DNA of 64,000 nt from Cohnella ginsengisoli (GTDB taxonomy: Bacteria; Bacillota; Bacilli; Paenibacillales; Paenibacillaceae). Location of the stretch: contig NZ_JAPDHZ010000008.1 of NCBI RefSeq assembly GCF_029525555.1, forward strand, positions 372,001 through 436,000, given 5' to 3'. Shown here one piece after another: positions 56,691 to 64,000 of this stretch. A program made the position numbers and the translations under genes. The number at the start of each line of letters is the position of its first letter. Position 1 is the stretch's first letter. The notes under the pieces are model-generated. The model saw only the letters and a list, made by a program, of their open reading frames with translations, made no database searches and was not told where the DNA came from.

Positions 56691-57781
56691 GCCGTTCAAA
56701 TTAAAGCGGAGCTTGCGGTATTCTTTTCTTGGCGCTATGGTTGCGACCGTTGTGTTATCCTACTTTACCAGCCTGTACACGACTGCGTTCATCGGACAGT
56801 TGCTCGATTCGGCCACGCCGCAGGGAAAGCTGGCGTACGTTCCCTTATTAGTCGGCACGTCGCTAACGGTCTTTATCTTGGTTTTTCTTTTGTTTTTCTA
56901 CCTCCTGACGAGGCGGATCATCAAATACTTTTCGGTTCTTTCGGAGGGGCTTGGTTCCATTTCGCAGGGCAATTTCGACTATAGGGTACCCATTCGCCGG
57001 GAAGACGAACTTGGCCATTTGGCGAAAAACATTAATCTGATGGCCGATAAGCTCGCGACGCAAAAAAGGCAAGGAAAAGGAAGCGGAGGAATCCAAAATG
57101 AATCTCATTACAGGGGTTTCTCACGATTTGCGCACGCCGCTGACGAGCATGATCGGTTATCTGGATTTACTCCGAAAAAGATCCTACCTGGACGAGAGCG
57201 AATACGATCGCTTCGTCAACAATGCCTTCAGCAAAGCGCAGCAGTTGAAAAAGCTGATCGATGACTTGTTCGTTTATACCCGGCTCACCTCCGGGGATAT
57301 GATATTCGCGAAGCAGCAAGCGGATATGCGGGATCTGCTGCAGCAAGTTCTATTCGAATTCGTGCCCATCGCCGAGGAACATCGTACGGTCGTTCGTTCG
57401 GAGATCAAGATTAAAAGGGCCTCTGTCCTAATTGATCCGGAGCAAATCGCTCGAATCCTGGACAACCTCCTCATGAATTCGCTTAAATATTCGACCGAAC
57501 CAAAAGCAATCGATATTCGCCTCGACTGCGACGAGACCTTTGTTTATTTGACGATTGAGAACGAGGGCGAGCTGATTACCAAAGAGCAGGAAGCTAGACT
57601 TTTCGATCGTTTTTATAAGACGGAAAATGCGGAGCTGGATTCGCCTATTCAAGTAGGCGCCGGCTTGGGCCTTGCCATTGCCAGGCAGCTTGCGGAGCGC
57701 CAGGGCGGCCGCCTGACGCTTGCGTATGACGGCGGTCATTATGCGTTTACGTTAGCGCTGCCTTTACATACGGAAGCGTGA
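56668..57781 (+). CDS. Sensor histidine kinase, VanS-like, frameshifted at A6
   Basis: About 370 residues. The start is uncertain: TTG 56668 lies right after GGGGTG, inside the regulator gene. Two membrane segments (FLGAMVATVVLSYFTSLY; VPLLVGTSLTVFILVFLLFFYLL) flank a very short extracellular loop. HAMP, HisKA (VSHDLRTPLTSMIGYLDLL) and HATPase (ENEGELI, GAGLGLAIARQLA) follow. The run 57062-57067 breaks the frame; one base less gives TQKGKEKEAEESKMNLITG. Confidence 0.88.
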
Positions 57782-57819
57782 GGTTTCCGCGTGATTAAGC
57801 TTTTTAAACCGGAAAATGA

Positions 57820-57853
57820 TAAAACCGGCGGGAACTGGTACCCGCCGGCTTAC
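57820..57853 (-). terminator. Terminator of the NAD-dependent epimerase-like gene
   Basis: GCCGGCGGGT and CCCGCCGGT pair around ACCAGTT, followed on the minus strand by TTTTAT. It lies between convergent genes and could act in both directions. Confidence 0.75.
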
Positions 57854-57864
57854 GAGCGTCATAT

Positions 57865-58695
57865 TCACTTGGAGAAATAGTGTCCCTGCTCGAGGTCGGG
57901 GATAAGCGCCGCATGAACAGGTCGCCATCCCAAAAGCGACTGCGTCTGCGCGCTGGACCGCGGGATGTCGAGCGATGCCAGCATGCCGAGGAAGCCGAAG
58001 TGGGCGTCCGCTTCTTGGCGCGAAATGCTGGCAGTCGGCACGTTCAGGTGCTTGCCGATAACGCTTGCGATGTCGCGGAACGGCACGCCCTCGTCGTGCA
58101 CGCCGTCCAGCCGCGCGCCTGCCGGAGCGGACTCCACCGCCAAGCGGAATAGGGAAGCCGCATCCAGGCGGTGTACCGCCGGCCAACGGTTTGCCCCGTC
58201 GCCGACATAGGCGGCCACGCCTTTCTCGCGGGCGATGTCGATCAGTCTCGGCACGAAGCCTTTGTCGCCCTCGCCGTGCACGGTCGGCGCAAGCGACACG
58301 ATCGATGCCCGTACGCCTTGCGCGTTCAGCGCCAGCGCCGCGTTTTCCGATGCCTCTCCGTTCGCGTGCGCCGTAATGACGAGCGGCTTGCCGGAGCCCT
58401 TAAGCGCCTCTCCCATCGCTTCGACGGCACGAAGATCCATGCCGAGCGAACCGGCAAAATCGGAGAAGTCGTGCCTGAACGCCAGGTGGATGACGCCTTC
58501 CGCAGCGGCCGCGCCCCGCTGAAGGCTATCCAGATCTTCAAGCGTTCCCTGATGTACCTCGGCCCCCGCCGCCGCAAGCGCTGCGGCGCCGCGATCCGAA
58601 CGCGTTAGGCCGACGACCTGGTGACCCGCCCGAATCAACTCGCTGACGACGGTCGAACCGATGTACCCCGTAGCTCCCGTGACAAAAATTCGCAT
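57865..58695 (-). CDS. NAD(P)-dependent epimerase/reductase (atypical SDR)
   Basis: A 276-residue extended/atypical SDR. The N-terminal TGATGYIGSTVVSELIRAGH is the cofactor fingerprint; VIHLAFRHDF and DGANRWPAVHRLDAASLFRLA belong to this family. There is no YxxxK pattern at the usual site, so it may be a reductase or regulatory type. AGGAGAGATCAGC precedes the ATG. A divergent MerR gene controls it through the 19-bp-spacer promoter described below. Confidence 0.9.
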   Translation of the reverse strand: MRIFVTGATGYIGSTVVSELIRAGHQVVGLTRSDRGAAALAAAGAEVHQGTLEDLDSLQRGAAAAEGVIHLAFRHDFSDFAGSLGMDLRAVEAMGEALKGSGKPLVITAHANGEASENAALALNAQGVRASIVSLAPTVHGEGDKGFVPRLIDIAREKGVAAYVGDGANRWPAVHRLDAASLFRLAVESAPAGARLDGVHDEGVPFRDIASVIGKHLNVPTASISRQEADAHFGFLGMLASLDIPRSSAQTQSLLGWRPVHAALIPDLEQGHYFSK

Positions 58696-58730
58696 GCTGA
58701 TCTCTCCTTAGGCTTTTGATACTCACGACT

Positions 58731-58761
58731 TCACTGTAAACTATAGAGTAGACTCTAAGGC
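58731..58761 (-). promoter_or_regulatory. MerR-type promoter with 19-bp spacer, towards the epimerase-like gene
   Basis: On the minus strand TTGCCT, 19 bases, TACAGT. The spacer contains the dyad TAGAGT-CT-ACTCTA (58744-58757). The geometry matches a MerR-activated promoter; the divergent MerR is the likely regulator. Confidence 0.82.
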
Positions 58762-58786
58762 AAGCCGTTAATAAGGAGCGTCGCGC

Positions 58787-59167
58787 ATGAAAATTCAGGA
58801 ACTCGCCGACAGGGTCGGATTATCGGTTCACACCATTCGTTATTACGAGAAGGAAGGGCTATTGGACGAGCGTCACGTCGAGCGGGATAACAACAATTAT
58901 CGCCACTATGCCGACGAGGCGATCGAACGTCTGAAGCTGGTCAAGAGATTCCAAACCGTCGGCTGTTCGCTCACGGAACTGAAGGAAATCCTGCAGGGTC
59001 TGGATACGAACACGACGACCACGCAGCAGGGAATCGACTGGGTCTTATCCAAAATCAAAGAAATCGAGCGCAAGAAGGAAGAATACGATCAAGTGCTGGC
59101 CACGCTTAACCGGATGCTGGAATACAAAGTCGCCTTGCAGGACGACCCCGGAAAGAAGCATCGTTGA
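58787..59167 (+). CDS. MerR-family regulator
   Basis: A 126-residue regulator: MKIQELADRVGLSVHTIRYYEKEGLLDERHVERDNNN is the winged HTH, followed by a coiled-coil dimerisation helix. No metal-binding Cys are seen. AAGGAGCGTCGCGC precedes the ATG. It is divergent from the epimerase-like SDR and shares its intergenic operator. Confidence 0.93.
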   Translation: MKIQELADRVGLSVHTIRYYEKEGLLDERHVERDNNNYRHYADEAIERLKLVKRFQTVGCSLTELKEILQGLDTNTTTTQQGIDWVLSKIKEIERKKEEYDQVLATLNRMLEYKVALQDDPGKKHR

Positions 59168-59257
59168 CCCGGGTGATGCTGACCTTCGACGATCAGCCGG
59201 AACAGGCCGAGCCGCGGATCGGGAGGTGCCCGCATCCCTTGCTGCAAACAATGGCTG

Positions 59258-60188
59258 TTACTTCAATTCGAAGGCCATCAAGTCCCTGCCGACCGTGATC
59301 GGACCGGCGTAAATATCGGCCATGCCTTCGATGTACGCTTGCTCCGCCGCCGGGTTCGCCTCCGGCGCGGGAATGTGATGCGTCAGCACCAGATGCTTGA
59401 CGCCCGCCCGCTGCGCGATCTGCGCCGCTTCGAGCGTCGTCGTATGATACTTGGCGGGGTTCGACAGCGCCTTCTCGTGCTGCGGATATCGCGCAATGAG
59501 GGCGTCCAGCCAGGGCTTGTTGTACGCCTCGTGAACGAGCAGATCCGCCCCGGCCGCATGTTTCTCCATATTCGCCACCGGTATCGTATCGCCGGAGATC
59601 ACGACCGTCTTGCCGTTATACTCGAACTTATAGGCAATGGCCGGATAGACCGGGCGATGGTCCACTTCGAAGGCGGTGATCCGGATGCCGTCTTTGTCGT
59701 AGACGACGCCCTCGTTGCACTCCGTATACTCGATTCGCGAGCCCGCTTCGTCCGACAGGTTATAGCTGATTCGGAGCTTGACGTCGAACTCGAACGACTC
59801 CCGCATTTTGCCGATGATCGCCTTCGTCGTCTCCGGCCCGTACACCTGCATGGGCACCGAGCGGCCTTCAAAGACCCGTTCGGCGGTAATATGCGTCCGC
59901 CAGCTCGTGATGAACACGTCGAAAAATCCGCCGTTGTGATCGTAATGGTGATGGGTGAACAAGACGTCGGATATCCGCTGAGGCATGACCCCCCGCCTTG
60001 ACCAGCTGGTCCACCGCGGCGCCCCCGCAATCGACGAGGAAGGCCTTGTCTCCCGCGAGCACCGCGACGCCGGGCTTCGCTCGCCCGTAGAAGGCGCGGG
60101 GAGAACCCGTTCCGAGCAGAACGACGGTCAGATGCGGATGGTAGTCCGGGCGCAGATTGTCCTGCGGCTGAATATACGTTTCTGTCAT
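59258..60188 (-). CDS. MBL-fold hydrolase, AtsA/arylsulfatase- or RNase Z-like, frameshifted at C6
   Basis: About 310 residues. ATG 60188 is chosen since GAGAGGG lies nine bases upstream. The zinc motif is DVLFTHHHYDHNGGF, with later ligands in ISGDTIP, and LVLTHHIP. LTVVLLGTGSPRAFYGRAKPG is typical of the AtsA/RNase Z branch. The run 59989-59994 splits the frame; one base less gives QLVKAGVMPQRISDVLF. It is the last gene of the Crp-ABC operon, 25 bases after the binding-protein gene, so sulfate-ester cleavage is a reasonable guess. Confidence 0.85.
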
Positions 60189-60213
60189 CGCGATCATCCC
60201 TCTCTTCGTTCGT

Positions 60214-61297
60214 CTATTTGCCTTCCTGCGTCTCCTTCAGCAGCGACAGATCGTACAAGCCGGTCAGATCCAGGCCGTCTGCGCCGACGTCCTTGATATA
60301 CCCCGCATCGACCGCGACCTGCGCCATGGCCTGCAATGCTTCTTGGTCGATGTTCGTCGTGAGGCTGAGGTGCGATAGCGCGGCCTTGATCAGTTCGGCG
60401 TCCAGGCCCTTGCCGGTCAGTTCCTTCAGCTCGTCGCTGACCAGCTTATACGTGTCTTCCGGGTGGCCCTGGATGAATTGGATGGCATCCTCATTGGCGA
60501 GCAGGACGGACTTCGCCAGATCCCGATGCGCCTTCAGGAAGCCGTCGCTTGCGACGATGATCGTAAGCGGATAGTTCCCCTTGTTCGGCGGAACCTGATC
60601 CCAATCCACGGCGATCTCGCCGATCCCTTCATTCGCGATCTGCGTGCCCCAAGGCTCGGGCAACAGCGCCGCGTCGACCTGGCCCTGCTTCATGGCCGTC
60701 AGCGTATCCGCCGGCGCCATCGCGATGATCTGCACCCCGCTCTTGTCCGTCGTCACCTTTAGACCCTGCTCCTGAAGCAGCAGACGGAGCGAGATCTCGT
60801 TCGTGCTCCCCTTGGTAGGGACGGCGACCAGCTTGCCCGCCAAGTCCTTGACGCTCGTCACGCCGGCACCCTTCCTCGCCACGAGCACGGCGCCGCCGTT
60901 GTTCGCGCCGGACACGATCTTGATGTTCTTGCTCCTGACGTATTGGTTGATGACCGGACTCGGCCCCACATAACCGATATCGATCTCGCCTGTCGCCATC
61001 GCGGTCGAGAAGTCGGAGCCGTTGTTGAAGCCCTGTACTTCGACCTTCACGTTCGCGCCAAGACGATCTTGCAGATAGCCCTTTTTGATCGCCACGAAGG
61101 CCGGCGCATGGGTCACGTTTTTGAGCAGGCCGATCTTCACCGTGATTGGGTCGGCCGACTTGGAGCCGCCGCTGCTCTCCGAGCCGGAGGAGCCTGATGA
61201 GGCTGAGGAACCGGAGGATTCTGAGGAGCCGCAGCCTGACAGCAGGGTTAGCATCAATACGAGGACAAAACTTGAATAAATCGCTTTTTTTAAACAT
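60214..61297 (-). CDS. Aliphatic sulfonate/sulfate-ester-type ABC transporter binding lipoprotein, frameshifted near the start
   Basis: About 360 residues. The lipobox is LLSGC followed by a Ser/Gly-rich linker. The mature part has KIGLLKNVTHAPAFVAIKKGYL, GEIDIGYVGPSPVIN and VPTKGSTNEISLRLLLQ, typical of SsuA/TauA/NrtA-like proteins. AAGGAG fits ATG 61297 (MFKK...), but T7 at 61285-61291 then breaks the frame at codon five; one base less gives MFKKAIYSSFVLVLML. A TTG at 61317 avoids the shift but lacks a ribosome site. The ligand is inferred only. Confidence 0.85.
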
Positions 61298-61324
61298 GGT
61301 TCATTCTCCTTTTTCAATTTAAGC

Positions 61325-62089
61325 TTAGGCTTTGGCCGTCTGAAGCCCGTACAGCGTCAAGACCCGGTCCTCGATGCGCTTAAAGACGAGGTGGTCGGAG
61401 ATCGTGCCGAGAATCGCGATCACGAGCACGATGCAGAGCATGAGCGACGTGTCGCCGAGGCTCCGCCCCTCCTCCAGCAGCTGCCCGAGCCCGACGCCGC
61501 GCGCGATGAGCTCGCCGGAGACGAGCGCCCGCCAGGCGAATGCCCAGGCCATGCGCATGCCCGTGATGAGCTGCGGGATCGCCGCGGGGACCATCACCTG
61601 ATAGAAGAGACGGAGACCGCGGCCCGTCCCGAACATCTGCGCAGACTTCACATAGATCGGCGGGATGTTCTTGATCCCGCTCCGGCTCGCGATCGTCATC
61701 GTCCAGGTCGCCCCGATCGTCGTGATGAACACGACGGCGAAGTCGTTCAGCCCGAACCAGATGATCGCAAAGGGCAGCCAGGCAATGCTCGGCACCGTCT
61801 GCAGCGCGACGACGACAAAGCCGAACGTCTCGTCCAGCAGCCGGCTCCGGGCGAACAGGACGCCGAGCATGATGCCGATGGCGCACGACAGCCCGAACGC
61901 GACGAGGATGCGCCGCAGGCTGCCGAGCGTCGCCTTGAGCAGTTGGCCGTCCGCCATTCCGTCATAGAACGTCCGCATCGTCTGCAGCGCCGACGGGAAG
62001 CGCCAGCCCCAGTGCATCGTCCTATATGCCGTCTCCCAGATTATGAGCAGCAGAAGGAGAAAGAGGGCTTTTCTCCAAAGTGTAGTCAT
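61325..62089 (-). CDS. ABC transporter permease (SsuC/TauC type)
   Basis: A 254-residue membrane protein with about six hydrophobic segments and the EAA-like loop KSAQMFGTGRGLRLFYQVMVPAAIPQLITGMRMAWAFAWRALV in part (KSAQMFGTG; GMRMAWAFAWR). It overlaps the ATPase gene by 68 bases and is 27 bases from the binding-protein gene. Confidence 0.92.
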   Translation of the reverse strand: MTTLWRKALFLLLLLIIWETAYRTMHWGWRFPSALQTMRTFYDGMADGQLLKATLGSLRRILVAFGLSCAIGIMLGVLFARSRLLDETFGFVVVALQTVPSIAWLPFAIIWFGLNDFAVVFITTIGATWTMTIASRSGIKNIPPIYVKSAQMFGTGRGLRLFYQVMVPAAIPQLITGMRMAWAFAWRALVSGELIARGVGLGQLLEEGRSLGDTSLMLCIVLVIAILGTISDHLVFKRIEDRVLTLYGLQTAKA

Positions 62090-62861
62090 CGCCGTATTCC
62101 TCCTTCGCCACCTTCTCCAGCTCGGCGGCCAACGTATCCATGATCTGACTCTCGATATGGTGCAGCACGGAGTCGCCGGGCTCCCGCGGCCGCGCCGCCT
62201 GTACGCGGAACTCCTTTTTGATCCGGCCCGGCCGGGTGGACATGACGAGTACCCGTTCCGACAGCGTGACCGCTTCCCGGATGTTGTGCGTGATAAACAA
62301 GATCGTCTTGCGCGTGTTCAGCCAGATCTGCTCCAGCTCCTTGTGCAGCAGCAGCCTCGTCTGCTCGTCCAGCGCGGCGAACGGCTCGTCCATGAGCAGG
62401 ATCTCCGGATCCATGACGAGCGCCCGCGCGATCGCCACCCGCTGCTTCATCCCGCCCGACAGCTCGTGGGGATAGCGGTCCGCGAACTTGCCCAGATGGA
62501 CGGCGCGGATCTGCTCCATGGCCCGCTCGCGGCGCTCCTTTTTCCCGATCCCCTTCTGCTTGAGACCGAACGCGACGTTCTCCAGCACGGTGAGCCAGGG
62601 ATACAGCGCATGGTCCTGGAACACGACGATCCGGTCGGGCCCGGGAGCCGCGACGGCCTTGCCGTTCGCTTCGACGCGGCCGCGATCCGCCCGTTCCAGT
62701 CCCGCCACCAGGTTCAGCAGCGTGGACTTGCCGCAGCCCGAAGGACCGAGGATGGAGACGAACTCTCCCTTCCCGATCTCGAAGCCGATGTCTTCCAATG
62801 CCGTGTAGCCGACGCCGCCCCGCTGCGCAAACGTCTTGCTGACGCCTTCTAACCGGATCAT
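62022..62861 (-). CDS. ABC transporter ATPase (SsuB/TauB type)
   Basis: A 279-residue ATPase. Walker A GPSGCGKST, Q-loop FQDHALYPWLTV, signature LSGGMKQRVAIARAL, Walker B ILLMDEPFAALD, H-loop ITHNIREA. ATG 62861 follows GGAGGTGGCGGAGC. The C-terminal extension (about residues 215-279) is longer than usual. It is the second gene of the operon. Confidence 0.93.
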   Translation of the reverse strand: MIRLEGVSKTFAQRGGVGYTALEDIGFEIGKGEFVSILGPSGCGKSTLLNLVAGLERADRGRVEANGKAVAAPGPDRIVVFQDHALYPWLTVLENVAFGLKQKGIGKKERRERAMEQIRAVHLGKFADRYPHELSGGMKQRVAIARALVMDPEILLMDEPFAALDEQTRLLLHKELEQIWLNTRKTILFITHNIREAVTLSERVLVMSTRPGRIKKEFRVQAARPREPGDSVLHHIESQIMDTLAAELEKVAKEEYGDDYTLEKSPLSPSAAHNLGDGI

Positions 62862-62904
62862 GCTCCGCCACCTCCATCGCTTTCTTTTTCGTGTCGTCGT
62901 ATCG

Positions 62905-63546
62905 TTAGATGTGCGCTTCGAACGCCTCCGTATCGAAAATGACGACCTGCTTCCTCTCATAGCGGACGATGCCTTCGTCCCGCCATCGGCCGAGCGTCTC
63001 GGTCACCGTCTGCCTGCTGCAGCCGATCACATAAGAGATCTCCTCGTGGCTCAGCGGAAGCGTGACGACCGTCTCCTTCCCGGAGCGCACGCCGAGCTGC
63101 AGCAAAAGCTGCGCCAGCCGCCACGCCACCGGCCGGGACACGAGCGTCTCCACGTAGCGCTGCGTCTGCAGCAGCCGGCGGGCGTTGGCGACCGTCAGCG
63201 CGTAGAGGGCGTCCGGATGCTGCTTGAGCAATTCGATGAAGGAAGAAGCGGGAATCGATAGAATGCGGCTGTCCGTGATGCATCGCGCGTAACGCTGCCG
63301 CTTCTCCCCCGTCAGCACCTCTGCCGCGCCGAACACCTCGCCCTTGTGCCGCAGGAACAAAGTGATGCTCTGACCTTCCTGCGCGAACTGCGAGATTTTC
63401 ACCAGCCCGTCCCGAACGAAGTAGATGTCCTGACTTTCCTCTTCGCTCCTGAAAATAAAGGCGTTCTTCTTCACGTCCCGGGAAGCGCCGAATGTCTCGA
63501 AGAGCCCGGCCAGCGCGAGCTGCTCGGCTTCGCCATTATTTGGCAT
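62905..63546 (-). CDS. Crp/Fnr-family transcription regulator
   Basis: A 213-residue regulator. ATG 63546 follows GGAGG by five bases; in-frame upstream ATGs (63585, 63570) lack good sites. The cNMP-type jelly roll has FIFRSEEESQDIYFVRDGLVKI and GEVFGAAEVLTGEKR. The HTH is LSHEEISYVIGCSRQTVTETLGRW. No Cys cluster for Fe-S is seen. It is the first gene of the transporter operon. Confidence 0.9.
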   Translation of the reverse strand: MPNNGEAEQLALAGLFETFGASRDVKKNAFIFRSEEESQDIYFVRDGLVKISQFAQEGQSITLFLRHKGEVFGAAEVLTGEKRQRYARCITDSRILSIPASSFIELLKQHPDALYALTVANARRLLQTQRYVETLVSRPVAWRLAQLLLQLGVRSGKETVVTLPLSHEEISYVIGCSRQTVTETLGRWRDEGIVRYERKQVVIFDTEAFEAHI

Positions 63547-63613
63547 GGCCCCCTCCGAATAGGGGGACATCTTTTCTTGGCGCATGCTCGCCTAGCCCCT
63601 CTCTGTCCGCTTA

Positions 63614-63642
63614 TAAATCCTTAGTTTGCTGATCGGTATTTA
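63614..63642 (-). promoter_or_regulatory. Dyad upstream of the sulfur-type operon
   Basis: On the minus strand TAAATACC ... GGATTTA, the arms separated by GATCAGCAAACTAA. It lies 68 bases before the Crp/Fnr start. The shape recalls CymR-type sulfur-control boxes, though I cannot test the match. Confidence 0.4.
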
Positions 63643-63784
63643 TGATTATATTTCATCGTTTCCTTTAAAAAAAAGTCGGCTGCCCGACAAAATAAGAGAC
63701 CAAGCTTTGTTTATTTGTAAAAGGGCGGCCGCGTAGAAAACCATGGTCATGAGATTTGTACGTTTATTTTTCTGTCGCAGAGAA

Positions 63785-63829
63785 AAAAGGTTGTCCCGAG
63801 GCCGAAAGGGCCTTGGAGACAACCTTTTG
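63785..63829 (-). terminator. Terminator of the partial gene at the right edge
   Basis: AAAAGGTTGTC and GACAACCTTTT arms with an inner GAGGCC-GAAA-GGGCCTT hairpin. It lies 29 bases past the stop of the partial minus-strand gene at the window edge. Confidence 0.85.
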
Positions 63830-63857
63830 AAGAAAAAGAATAATGAATGAACGGAAT

Positions 63858-64000
63858 TTATACGCTTCTAAACGCCACGGTACCCGCATTTACGCTGCGA
63901 CTGACGCGCAGGGCTCGCTCCGCCGAATTCAGCGCCCCGCCCCACTGCAGCGTGTAGCGGAATTCGTAAAATCCGCCCAGCGTCGCCTTGAAGTTGGTCT
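63858..64000 (-). CDS. C-terminal fragment of a protein running off the right edge
   Basis: A minus-strand frame enters from the right and ends with TAA at 63858. Its last ~46 residues include TLGGFYEFRYTLQWGG and LRVSRSVNAGTVAFRSV, which look like a beta-rich C-terminal domain. It is followed by a strong terminator. The family cannot be assigned from this fragment. Confidence 0.65.
   Translation of the reverse strand, partial: TNFKATLGGFYEFRYTLQWGGALNSAERALRVSRSVNAGTVAFRSV

Larger units (their letters stand above)
63547..63857. other. Intergenic stretch with operator-like dyad and terminator
   Basis: No gene is seen in these 311 bases. They hold the promoter region of the Crp-ABC operon, including an AT-rich dyad at 63614-63642, and the terminator (63785-63829) of the next minus-strand gene. 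Confidence 0.65.

Overview
The window looks like a chromosomal segment of a high-GC member of the Paenibacillaceae (Cohnella/Paenibacillus type). The evidence is a GC-rich Firmicute codon style, strong AAGGAGG-like ribosome sites, a secreted SLH-anchored protein, a YesM/YesN two-component pair next to a carbohydrate ABC transporter, a copper-amine-oxidase-N-like secreted protein, an HssRS/HrtBA haem-efflux module, a yoaS-yozG-yoaT operon and a YtxJ bacillithiol-system protein. I see no phage, transposase, integrase or CRISPR array. The content is ordinary core plus accessory chromosome with many regulator-target pairs.

Layout. 1-6.6 kb: the start of a YesM-like kinase, a very large RCC1/Ig/SLH surface protein and a secreted copper-amine-oxidase-N-like protein. 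6.8-19.8 kb: a polysaccharide-use locus on + (YesM kinase, YesN regulator, lipoprotein, two permeases, heparinase II/III-like lyase, large secreted GH2 enzyme, cupin), probably for a uronic-acid-containing glycan. 19.9-22.6 kb: SGNH hydrolase and an ECF42-type sigma factor with its DGPF/YCII partner. 23-30.9 kb: MerR-SDR operon, yoaS-yozG-yoaT, an HD-GYP protein, acetyltransferases, an effector-binding protein, an Lrp regulator and a UlaG-like MBL. 31-37.6 kb: DinB, SDR plus TetR with shared operators, WYL regulator, DUF1835 protein, and a divergent MFS pump/TetR pair around a perfect 18-bp palindrome. 37.8-39.9 kb: an orphan protein with a contractile-injection-cargo-like N-terminus and an amidoligase-like core. 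40.1 kb: initiator tRNA-Met. 42.1-46.0 kb: hssR-hssS-hrtB-hrtA. 46.1-49.6 kb: YceI, an HExxH protein and a lower-GC patch of unrecognised genes. 49.6-54.7 kb: ytxJ, a CPA1 antiporter, small decayed ORFs and a GH13-like protein that has lost catalytic residues. 54.9-57.8 kb: DedA, methyltransferase and a VanRS-like pair. 57.9-59.2 kb: divergent SDR/MerR pair. 59.3-63.5 kb: a minus-strand operon of a Crp/Fnr regulator, a sulfonate/sulfate-ester-type ABC transporter and an arylsulfatase-like MBL hydrolase. The window ends inside another minus-strand gene.

A dominant feature is that many genes are split by one-base frameshifts at mononucleotide runs. I count 22 runs in 19 genes; in 21 of them deleting exactly one base restores one continuous, family-like protein. 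All four hss/hrt genes are affected. This most likely reflects systematic homopolymer overcalling, so I annotate these as single genes over their full span and give the run positions. Genuine decay or slippage cannot be excluded without reads.

Regulatory logic is unusually readable: two MerR-type promoters with 19-bp spacers, a TetR regulon with three matching operators, a palindrome between the MFS pump and its TetR, an A/T-rich palindrome before yoaS, and a dyad before the sulfur-type operon.
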